Shown piece after piece: positions 1 through 9,390 of a stretch of DNA of 20,014 nucleotides (positions within the stretch are counted from its first letter, which is position 1; each line of letters begins with the position of its first letter). This stretch comes from Irineochytrium annulatum. Taxonomy: Eukaryota; Chytridiomycota; Chytridiomycetes; Chytridiales; Chytridiaceae. A program made the translations under genes and the position numbers. The DNA lies in contig JADGJL010000487.1 of NCBI GenBank assembly GCA_027600665.1, positions 1 to 20,014 of the forward strand. The letters run 5' to 3'. The notes under the pieces are model-generated. The model was given only the letters and a program-made list of their open reading frames with translations. It ran no database searches and had not been told where the DNA came from.

Positions 1-535
1 GGCTAGATCCGCGGAAGCTCAGATGACACATCTATATTGTGATAACGGTATTACCTTTCTTTATATGTTTGATTACTCCCATTACTTGATCCGCTCGATT
101 CCGTTCAGTTTTACTTTCATTCGTTGTTCCCTTTATTTCCTTTATTACGTTTTCCCTTTCTAGAGTTACGATAGACATCCGCACCACAACGTACACGCAC
201 ACCAGCGCCAATCCCTTGCGGAATACGGTCGTCTTGGCCGTCAGGTTTGGAAGCTATCGCCAACATTTTACATTCTAAGCTTTACGCACATATTAACATA
301 TGCTCATTCAACACCACCTTGCAGGCGCACATCTCGGAGCGGTGACTTAAATTGTTTGCTGTGGCCATTGACCCGTGTCCACATCTTGGCGCCTCCGCTC
401 GCTTTTACACTTACATTTTATGGGACGCGAGATAGTGAACCCGGCCATGGTTTCACACCTCCTCGCTTTGTGAGACTTGCACGGCCACCTGCAGGGGGTG
501 TGGGAAACGGCCAAACAACAGAAGCTGGGAGCGAG
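1..535. other. Intergenic region left of the first gene
   Basis: No coding exon is supported here. The first 310 bases are AT-rich and show no pattern I can name. Bases 311-458 form the left arm of an inverted repeat (listed separately). Frames open before the ATG at 536 lack an upstream ATG, so they are read as 5' leader of the gene starting at 536. A promoter is likely in this stretch, but I see no clear TATA box. Confidence 0.5.
311..458 (+). repeat. Left arm of a diverged long inverted repeat
   Basis: Bases 311-354 match the reverse complement of 19971-20014 at 41 of 44 positions. Beyond this core the match weakens, but a further 11-base block (435-445) matches the reverse complement of 19879-19889 at almost the same offset from the arm edge (124 versus 125 bases), so the arms are colinear over roughly 150 bp. 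The gene next to each arm is transcribed toward the window interior. The arms could be terminal inverted repeats of an element, a duplicated promoter segment, or a repeat at which the assembly stopped. Confidence 0.75.
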
Positions 536-1039
536 ATGGAGCCAGGACAGAAAGGGAAAAGGAAACCAGGGGATCGAGCACTTGGCGATGATGCTTGGGA
601 TCAAAAACGGCAAAGGGTTGCAAGATGGGAGCAGGAGGACGAGCAAAGTACTTGCGCTATCCAGGACTCTGTTCTGATTGACCTGACAATCGATGATTTT
701 GAGGATGAATTTGTCCCAACCATGCTTTTCCAAGGGATTGCTTCAGTGGTGAAGGTAGAACCGGAAAACAAGATTAGGGCAGCAAGTGCAATTCGCAATC
801 TATACCGTGATGGTTGGAAGGACGCATGGACGAAGTTTGTTACAACTATGCAGGTGTTGCCAGGACCGGAGGAATCCAAATTGTGGTTGCATCAATCTCT
901 CAATGAACTGAAAAAAGCTCATTTCAAGGGATGGTTTGATGGATCGGGTGATGTTGTTGATCAAAAGGAGGATGACGGAGGCAAGGATGAGGAGGACGAT
1001 GGTGGCAGCGGGAAAGGGGAAGGGGAAACTTCAGAATAA
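536..1039 (+). CDS. Small acidic probable nuclear protein with SUMO-linked motifs
   Basis: This is a 167-residue ORF with no recognised family. I chose ATG 536 because it opens the part with biased composition; upstream sequence in this frame has no ATG. The N-terminus is basic (MEPGQKGKRKP, then DQKRQRVAR), resembling nuclear localisation signals. Around residues 45-60 lies SVLIDLTIDDFEDE, which has the hydrophobic core plus acidic flank of a SUMO-interaction motif. It is followed by VVKVEPE, which fits the SUMO-acceptor consensus (hydrophobic-K-x-E). A Trp-rich middle part (DGWKDAWTKF, LWLHQSLNELKKAHFKGWF) looks helical. The C-terminus is low-complexity D/E/G. AATAAA overlaps the stop codon. 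The function is unknown; a role in nuclear SUMO signalling is inferred from motifs only. Confidence 0.6.
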   Translation: MEPGQKGKRKPGDRALGDDAWDQKRQRVARWEQEDEQSTCAIQDSVLIDLTIDDFEDEFVPTMLFQGIASVVKVEPENKIRAASAIRNLYRDGWKDAWTKFVTTMQVLPGPEESKLWLHQSLNELKKAHFKGWFDGSGDVVDQKEDDGGKDEEDDGGSGKGEGETSE

Positions 1040-1044
1040 ATAAA
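1035..1044 (+). promoter_or_regulatory. Polyadenylation signal overlapping the stop codon
   Basis: Two overlapping AATAAA hexamers (1035-1040 and 1039-1044) contain the TAA stop of the preceding gene. This is a canonical signal, though unusually close to the coding end. Confidence 0.5.
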
Positions 1045-2471
1045 GTTGATGTGTTTGAAGGTTTCTGTCGCGTCGAAAAATATCGATTAAAACGCATTCG
1101 GGAACATATGTCACCTTAGAGAAGTTCTGGCCGGGTTCAGGCCCGTGGTGGTTGCCGGTCGGCCGCGACGACGAAGCGGGACGCGCAGTAAAATCAGATT
1201 CTCCGAGCCGCGCTTGTATTGCAGAAGTGTTCACTAACGTAGCCCACATCCCACACCTCGTCAGCTGTCTGCCGGCGTTCATCGCCCTTCTCCTATCGAC
1301 AGAGCCACCTTCAACACCTCCATGAAGCTGGATAACGTGCATCGAGGTCACAGTCCTCATCGCGCCTTCCCAGTTTGGTCTCGCATCCAATTCGTTCGTC
1401 TGAGCCATCCAGAGACACGAGATAACGGTGACGTCGCTGCCAACGCCGAGAGGCACTTAGAATCGAAAAACAAGTAACGAGAAACATCGCGAATTCCATG
1501 CGCGACAGCGACGCGGCCTTCAGTCGACCGGAGGCGAAGAGGCAAAAAAGAGTTCCGGTCGCCATGAAGCTGTCCGGCAGGAAGTGCTATTCACCATCCA
1601 CCGCCTCGGCCAACACCTCGCCGAGTTGTCCGTGCAAACCTTCTACTCATCCGGGCGTCCAACAAAAGCGACGACTTCGTGCCCGTGCAAAAAAAAATCC
1701 TCTCCCTACCAGTAGCATCAGCCTGACAGCTCGAATGTGACCCGCCCGGTTACCGCCACCATTCGCCATCGTCTGTCATGACATCGCGCGGCGAAAACCT
1801 ATCTCTTCCGAAGATCCCATTACATTCACAGGCCGTTCACGCGAGCTTGCCGTCGCAGGAGGGCCTCTAGCCGACCGCGTGGCAATCCATCAATGTAATT
1901 ATGTGCGATCTGCACCAAGATTTACGCGAAGGGAACAAGCGTCCGCCGCATCCGCAGCCCCCCCTGACGCCATCCGTAACGTTTCCCGCGACGCCGTTGT
2001 GAATTGACAAGGGGTGCGGAGTGTCCAAGAGTAGCGAGCAGACCGTCAAGTCAACTATGGATTGAGTTCGCTTGATGGGCGCCAACGATGGTAGGCATGC
2101 AATGTCCTGCTGACATGCCCGGCAAACCTGGCAGCGCCATTCTGCGGACATTAATATTTACTTTTACTGCAATTTCCCGCGTTGTGTTAACACGGAGGGA
2201 AAATCGCGCCTGAAACGCCTTCAGGTACACGTCGGCCTACGTCGTCCACCGTGTGGCGGCCCGACGATAAACTTTGCGACGGCAGGTGCTAGCGGAGGTC
2301 TGGGCGGGCCCCGCGAGTTTGTCGTGGACAAAATTTAACTTGAATACATTTCGCTGCTCTAACTTTACAATCCCCGTTTTTAAAACCACGGGCCGCCCTC
2401 GATACATATATTCTTGGTGCCAGGACCTCCGGATACGCAAGACGTGTCGACAAATCACAATTAAAGGTTTA
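1040..2471. other. Long intergenic region with no recognised gene
   Basis: Several short open frames occur on both strands, but none has a convincing composition, family motif or exon-like borders. The stretch 1100-2000 is GC-rich and could hold decayed coding sequence. Two small hairpin-capable segments lie at 2184-2193 (GTGTTAACAC, a perfect palindrome) and 2209-2225 (CCTGAA/TTCAGG stem). The right end should contain the 3' UTR of the minus-strand cyclase gene. Confidence 0.5.
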
Positions 2472-2473
2472 TT
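2468..2473 (-). promoter_or_regulatory. Polyadenylation signal of the minus-strand cyclase gene
   Basis: TTTATT on the plus strand is AATAAA on the minus strand. It overlaps the TAA stop (2472-2474), the same arrangement as in the gene at 536-1039. Confidence 0.45.
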
Positions 2474-5400
2474 AATGGCTGCTTGCAGGTAAAGACTCAA
2501 GCCATCTAAGGTATAGCGGCGACTTCATCCCATTGAAAATCTCCATGGCTATATGCATACTCTGTTGGCTTTCGGAACTAGAGGTAGAATACTTGGCAAC
2601 AAGCCCGTGATAGAAAGCCTTGCAGCCAAAAACGCTGTCGAGCTCCTGCCGCCGATTAGAGTGGATGTTCCTTCGTGCAGTCTTTAAGGCCTTTTTCACA
2701 GAGCCAGCCACAATCTGCTCAGCAGCTGCAAATACTCCAATGCACCAGTAGGTGGGGACGTGTCGCCGTGTCACACCCACTGAGTACGCCAGCGAAGTGA
2801 GTCGTTCTAGCAAGTCTGCAAATCTCTTCGACTCCGCACTCGTCCACAGCCTCACACGGCAGCCCTCCTGCCGGAGCTCCGTCAGCGGAAGTCCGGATCG
2901 CAACGGATCCATCAGGAGCATGACCACGTAAATCAAACTCACAGTGCAGTTGATCGTGTGGCCGCCGGTATCATCCCTCGGAAGCGCTCTGTCGCACTCC
3001 TCAAGCAAGCCGAGTGAGGCGCCGATATCCCCTGTCAGCGCGAACTGCCACGCGTCGACGAGTTCCCTCATGCCGAAACCATACTTGAGGGCACGCGCGA
3101 CCCGCTCTCGCTCTTCGAAGATCTTCCTCCACTCCGCCATCGCTTCGGTATCACCTCTTGCGAGGGCACGCAGGTAGAGGCCGTGTGCTATGCTGAAGCC
3201 AAAAATGGGATCGTCCTTAATCGTCAAAGAGGTTTTAAAAAAAGGCTCCGATGTATTGTCGATGAGTTCGAAGTAACCGATGTTGAAGGCCGAACTACAG
3301 TACATCGCCTGGCTGATGTGCTCGTATGGTGTGTCGCCACGGGCTTTTGCGACCTCGTAGAACTGCAGCAGCAGCGGCTCGCAGCCCCGGAAATCAGGGG
3401 AGAAGACTTTTACCACAGCTTTCAGAAACAAATACGTTGGATGGTTTCGCCCTTTGTCGACTGCGTCGGCAGCTTTAACAAAGAACGGAAAATATTGGGG
3501 ACCGAGGCTAATTGAGTAAAATGAATTCTTATACAATGCAAAACACCTGGGAAAAGTCAGCAACGCCCTAACTCCGCTATAAATTACCATTCCATGTCAT
3601 CGTAATTATGCAGGATCATTACGTTGAAATATCTCAGAAGAAGGTACATCGTTTCATCCGCAGTATACTTCTTATTTGATGCTAAGGCCTCCGACATGCT
3701 CTTCAGCGTTGACTTCTCGCATTGAATCTGTTCATCATGATCTGTTAAGCCCTCAGGAAGAATTCGCCGCCGTGACTTCTTCTTGCACGGCCTGCCGCCA
3801 GATGTCCGAATCCAATTGACATACGACCATCGCTTTAACGAGCGGAGGGATCGCTGTAGGCTTGCTTCGGTCGCAGGCCACGGCTCCGTTGATAAAAAGC
3901 TGAGGGCCGTCTTCCCAGCCTCGATATCTTTTGGGAAACGCTTGACGACAACGTAGCCGGCGCAAAGTCGCGCGAACCACCACGCCTTCCGCAGTGATGT
4001 GACGGGTTCAGTCAGCTGGGTCAACGTCTGCGGGTCGGCTTCTGAAGCGTACAGCACGAGCGACTCGAGAATACGTATGCCTTCAATGCATTGGAACTTG
4101 GTCATCAGCATGAACCTTGCAATCGTTAGTCATAACATCTCAACAACATAACTCACCCCAGCTCCTCCTTGTACTTGATTAACTTCTCCACCTCCTGCGT
4201 TCGTGAGTAGTGATATTCAAGACTAGGCAAGAGTGCCTCCCTATTGTCCTGATTGAGGAGGTTCTCGATCATGACCCCTACGGACATGTTTACAGCGTTT
4301 CGCTCTTTAAATGAGAGTGACTCATAAATGGCATTTAAGATGCTGATGTGCCTAAAGCTGCACTTCACGCCTTCGGACCCCATCGAGCTATCCGTTTCGA
4401 TTCGATCCATATCCCGCGGGGGCGGGACATCGCAGGTCAGAAAACTGAAAACGTCATTGTCCTTGATCATACTGATGCACTCCTGCTCGTTCATATCGAA
4501 GTTGCCGAGCTCGAGCACGTTGCGCAGGTTGAAGTACTGCAGGAGTTTTTTTAAACAGTGCAGAGGACTTCAGTGCCCACCTGGCCAAATACTGACGCTG
4601 CCTTCAATAGCCGCTGGAAGCCGACATCCAGTCGATCAAATTGAAAGAGCACCGCGGCGCTCAGATCACTTAAAATCACGTCGACGTGAACCGATTCATC
4701 GCGGAGAGTAAGCACACCGTCGTCATTCACATGGAGATCTGTTCCAATTTTGATGAAGATGACATCGATGAGCATTTGCAGGAAGAGCGGGCTTCCCGCG
4801 GTTTTCGCAAAGATTGCAGAGCTGATCTGTGGGTCGATGCCAGTAACGCGAACTGTTAGCGTGCTCAGCTTCGACATCTTAGTTTTCATAGCCTGGTTAG
4901 TGTCGCCTTCATTTAATTTCATAAACATTCCGTACTGACAATCATGTCGTGAGCGTCTTCTTCACCAAATCCCCCCAAGACCAAATGAGTTGTAAGCGGC
5001 AACGTCAGAGTCCTTTCCAGAATGCGATTCTCCGACAGCTTTAAGGGACGGCTCAAAATTTGCAGAAATATCTGGAGTAAACCAACTTCAGTGACCTGGT
5101 TTGCGGCAAACTCACACAGTACCTTCGGGCAATACCGCGTCAGTGTCATAAGCACATCCAACGATTGCGAGTCATACCACTGCGCGTCGTCAAACACAAA
5201 TACCGCATTATAATCCTCCACAAACGCCGTCACAATCTTCGTCACCATCGACTTCAGGTGGTTCATCCTCGCCTGTGCGTCCATGTTTTCGGTTTCCCGC
5301 GTCTCCCCAACGGCCAAATCGGTCGAAACCATCCCCAGCAGCGGCACCAGGCTCATGTCGATCCCTACCTTAGACAGGAAGTCTATTACCGCCGCACCCA

Positions 5401-7768
5401 GGCCTGCGGCCGTGCCGAGGCCAGCACATGAGGTGACTAGCTCAAGCGAGCGGCCTGCCTTCGAAGGCCGGTGACCCGAGACGGATGAGAAGGACCTGCT
5501 CTGGACAAATCGCTCGGCGGTCAAGGGGAGGGTTGAGGGGTGGTGACCGAGTACGCCGGCGTTGGTAGAAAGGTGTGATGGGATGTGATTGAAAATGAAG
5601 AGGAGGATGGATTGTAGCGCGCTGAATGGCCGCCATTGCTCCATCTCCGTTCCTGCGCAAAAAGGTGAAATTAGGCATCCGCCGGGCTCATCGTATTCAA
5701 CTAACCTTGTTTTAAGCAAGTGGGTACTCCGTGATCTTTCGCCAAACCCATAATGAAGTTACCCAGCGAAGACTTGCCCAAACCGCTTGCGGCCTCGATT
5801 ACGATTAGCGTTCTCGCCCTGTCCCTCAACCATGCACCGAAGCGCTCGCTAATGACTTCGCGCTCGTGCTTGTAGCCAAATTGACAGGTTGTGGCGCCGG
5901 CGCAGCCGTCGTGACCCTCCAGCTCAAGACCGAAAATCTGGGTGTCGCTCGAACGGCCTTTGAGATGGACGAGGCCGAGGTCCGTCGTCGCGTGCGTGAG
6001 CTTGATCTTGTCATTTGTCTCCGCGTCGATGACGATGACCTCCCTTTTCTGCGCAATGCCCATCAGCCGAGCCGCGGCGACAACGACGTCACCTAAAAAA
6101 TTTTTTTTAAACACAATATCCCCATGAGAAACAAACACCGGTACCTAAAAGGCCGATCTCGCTCCTAAAGTCATTTCCCAGCTTCGTCAGAAGGATCTCG
6201 CCAGACGCAATCGCGATTGCAAGATGTTCGGTGAAAAGCGAGCCTCCCATAGTCTTCTTCATGTCATCCACAAAGGACTTCACGCACTTAACCGACTGGT
6301 CCGAATTATTAACGTGTGAGAACGAGGGCAGCCCGAACGCTGCGAGCATTGTGTTTCCCTTATCATCAGCTTGCGACGTCAACTTTAGAAATTGTGCCAG
6401 GAGAGTCAATCCTTCACAAGGCTAACCTGAGTACTGCACAAATACGCCTCTGTTCTCCTTGAGAGCTCGCAAAAAGCTGAGCATGATCTTCTGCACCATC
6501 TCCTTCTCAAAGGGAAATAACAGCGACACAAAAATAGTCGCTACGTTCCTAAACTCCGCGACAGCCGCTGGATCCCCCGCGCCCTGACCTGGCGTCGTAA
6601 TGGTGCCCTTTCTGGCGCCTTGGTACGGAGCAACGTCACCGCCACTCTGCGATACATGCGAGGCCCTCCCGCCAGAGCCTTGAGGTGCCTTTGAACCATC
6701 GAACCTTCGCAGCGACGAGTGATTCACGAAGAGTCGCACAAAGTCGTCGGCACCGCCGTCCTCCCCGACCTCCATCAGGTCAATCCCGCGCCGCTGGTAA
6801 TGTCCGGTTGCATGCGCGCTCGTGAACAGCGACGAGACCTGGTCGATCGGCATGGCAGCCATGTCCACGGGGTCCACCTCGCAGCACATTCCCGCAAGCG
6901 AAGCCACCGCGAGCGTGCTGAGGAGCGCGTGGCCCGCGACCGCGCCGGCCTTCATCGACTCTACCGCGTCACACCAGACTTCCGGCAGCTCCTCGACGGC
7001 GTCTGCTGAGATACCCAACTCCCCTTTGCCCGTGTTGTCGAGTAGGACGCCGAGTGAGCGCAACCCGCCGCCCTGAATGCAGTAGTCGAGCCTCCACGCT
7101 GGGTCGCCGATGATGACGCGGCTCATGTTGCCGGCCGTGATCGCGAAGTGCAGGTGAAGTGATGTCGAGGCGACGCTTGATCTAATGGACGGGTAGTCGG
7201 CCGAGCTGTCTCTGTTGGTCGTCGGCGAGAAGCTTGAGGCCAAAGACATGTCGACGTCGACGCTCTTACAGCAGGTGGCGACGTGGAGGCAGCATTTGAG
7301 AGAGCGGAGGACGGCCTCGGATAGGGGATCGCCGTTGACGGGTGAGAAGGTGACAAGGAGGGCGTCTCCTGAATGATGAGCGTGAGCGTCGAGCTCACGC
7401 AGGAATAACGAAGGCCCTACCCAGAAACCGAACGATATCGCCGTTGTAAAGCTCTATCACGTCAATGATCTTGTTCAAGTACCCTCCGACTGTCTTTGTG
7501 ATAATCTCGGACTCCATCTTGCCAAGGAACGTCAGGCCCGCTGAGAGCTTGGAGTATCCCGAGATATCCACCTAATTCGAACCAGACGGAGATATCAGCA
7601 TGCTCACTCCCGACGTTGACCTTAACGAGCTCTCACCATGCAGACCACGAGCCTCTCTTCCTGCTCCCAGGCGTCCCCTTTTGCCAAGCAGGCCAAGACG
7701 CGAGCCCGCAGACGGCGGTTGGCGGCGACCTCGCGCACGTAGGCGGCCGCGTACGCGGTGACGGTCAT
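2472..7768 (-). CDS. Adenylyl cyclase type 10-like (soluble AC), 11 exons, intact
   Basis: Predicted to make cAMP from ATP in the cytosol. Exons: 7768-7637, 7571-7421, 7368-6427, 6369-6145, 6092-5706, 5652-5123, 5071-4940, 4892-4581, 4536-4157, 4115-3588, 3546-2472. All join in phase and give 1597 aa, near human sAC (about 1610). C1 has both metal Asp motifs, VDISGY (D46) and GDALL (D96), close to the human positions 47 and 99. C2 begins near residue 375 with DDKG (K412) and ends in VVVAAARLM, where R492 is kept but the usual Asn is V488. A P-loop (ASGLGKSS, about 584-591) and a Walker B (VFVFDDAQW, about 763-769) mark the STAND-type NTPase. The remaining ~700 residues are helical, probably TPR-like. 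Start chosen because MTVTAYAAAYVRE aligns with the second copy. Confidence 0.88.
5072..5122 (-). other. Stop-free 51-nt intron of the cyclase gene
   Basis: GTACTG...CTCCAG, 51 nt, with no in-frame stop, so an unspliced reading stays open and would add 17 residues after CPK. The plus-strand paralogue has an unambiguous intron with stops at the same codon boundary (15802-15839), which identifies this one as an intron. Confidence 0.75.
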
Positions 7769-8335
7769 GGCGGCGCGGGGGGCCGAGGCACGCGGGGGGT
7801 CGCCTTCGTTTGGACTTGATAACCCTGGGCAATCCGCACCGCCGGCACGCGTAAATCTCCCCGCAAGCCCTACACACGAAAAGCCTGGACCACCGATTCG
7901 CCAATCATGGCGCCAGGACCGTCGACCCACCGTTGCCCGTCGCCCGAGCTCCAAAGCAAAACGAGCGGCGACGGAAAGGTGTGATAATCAACGCATTTGC
8001 GGATCAAATTTGGTCCAGCCAACGTCGCCGTCGTATGATCCCACTCCCTCCCTGGGCGGCCTCTCTTGCTCGCGCCGACCTCCGCTATCCCCTGCCAGCG
8101 ATCGACTGTTTCCAGCAATCGGGTGTCAATTGAGTGCCCCAAGCCCTTGCATTGTGATTTACCAGGGCCATATTATGCCACATTCCCTTCGGTGCAGTCT
8201 TATGCGTGGAAGACCTCCGTTTTAGTAGCATGAACTTTCGATGTATTCTAGTCAACGGAAAAAAGGCGCGCTTACACAGTGCCAAACAATACACTTATCT
8301 ACACGGCATCCGCAGATAATCATCATCTATAGGGA
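7769..8335. other. Spacer between short TIR-like gene and cyclase gene
   Basis: This 567-base stretch lies between two minus-strand genes. It should hold the 3' UTR of the gene ending at 8336 and the promoter of the cyclase starting at 7768. I found no clear AATAAA on the minus strand just after 8336 and no clear TATA box. The open frames here are long because the sequence is GC-rich; none shows family features. Confidence 0.45.
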
Positions 8336-9349
8336 TTAGAGATGCCTGCTCAAGTACCGCACGACAATCGAATTCGTGCTCGCCAGAAGTTCGATCGCAG
8401 CTTGAAGAACTTTTCGCGGCGATCCCGGTTTGATGTCGTAGAGCCCTTCTAAAACACGAGCCACCATGTAAGCGTGCATGTGCTTGATGTATGGCGCAAG
8501 AACTCGGTCCAGGAACCAGGTGTGGAGAACTCCACGAACGAGGGCATCCAGCTCCTCAACCCCAGGACCTGAAGTGACCGCTTTGATGATTTGTTCCAGG
8601 TCATCCGGTTTAACAGCTTCACACTCTTGGACGCTCTTTGTCGTGAGGGACTGGAGAATGGTTTCAGGCTGAGTCACTAGAGCTGACATCAAAGCGTCTC
8701 TCGACTCCTTGCACATAGCGACGTGGAAGGCGCTCTTGGTGATGACGCACGAGTAGATCTCGAAAACACACCACTAGTACAGTTATCAGGTTCTTCTTGT
8801 TTGCAAACAATGGGAATGGTGCTCTCACCGCGCGGGTGAGGGTGTATGGTTTGTCCCATGGCTCCATTACCATGACCACGTTCTTCATCTTCTCGATTGC
8901 ATTCTTGAATGTCGTTGTCCACCACTCAAACGGACGATTACCCGTTCCATGTTGCGAGTTATTATAGGGCAGTCCTTGAAAAAAGTAGTAAGAATGCCAA
9001 AACAAAAATGATTTCATCGAGATTTGAGATTATACCTAAAGAGATCAAACCAGATGAACGTCGTCTCCGGATCCTCGCCGAGATTTTCAAAAAAGTCGGT
9101 CAGAGCCACGATGACGTGGTTGAATTCATACTTCCAAGCGTGGCTTATGAACCACGTCGCCTCGGAAACCACTGAGCTCGCTCCCAACACCTCAAGAGCG
9201 TCGATCGCGGATAGTTGTGAAGCATCCGTCATGGGCTTTATGTAGTTGTCACAAACATCTGTTGTTGTCCAACCTAATAAGCCTACAGGTCCACCAAGGT
9301 GGGTATGAAAATGTTTGAGGAAAGCAAGGCTCATCCCCTTTGTTGTCAT
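8336..9349 (-). CDS. Short TIR-like protein (KLC-like family N-terminal domain only)
   Basis: Exons 9349-9036, 8974-8829 and 8773-8336, about 299 aa. Seen in order: MTTKG start shared with the upstream paralogue; TWFISHAWKYEF; FIWFDLF; RPFEWWTTTFKNAIEKMKNVVMVMEPW; TLTRA joined across the second intron to WCVFEIYSC; then a helical tail (ALVTQP...TKSVQECEAVKPDDLEQI). The order ISH - WFD - hydrophobic strand - WCxxE is that of TIR domains, where the Glu of WCxxE is catalytic in plant NADase TIRs. TPR repeats are missing. Oddity: the second junction is in phase, but the first (donor 9035, acceptor 8975) is off by one base and I find no alternative GT-AG pair, so there may be a frameshift. It starts 41 bases after the stop of the next gene upstream. 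Confidence 0.65.
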
Positions 9350-9390
9350 ATCCGCTGCAGACTGGAAAGCCTTTCAGATGCCGCCTGAGA

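Noticed and set aside
347..733. Minus-strand 128-codon open frame
   Set aside because: It overlaps the left repeat arm and the SUMO-motif gene and has poor composition; it is a shadow of the plus-strand gene.
1867..2151. Cys-rich minus-strand open frame with IVDLTV
   Set aside because: The SUMO-motif-like string is alone, Cys spacing fits no zinc-binding pattern I know, and there are no splice or end signals around it.
7572..8225. Long overlapping open frames on both strands, rich in Arg, Pro and Gly
   Set aside because: They arise from GC-rich sequence. Only the part from 7768 leftward in one minus frame matches the N-terminus of the second cyclase copy.
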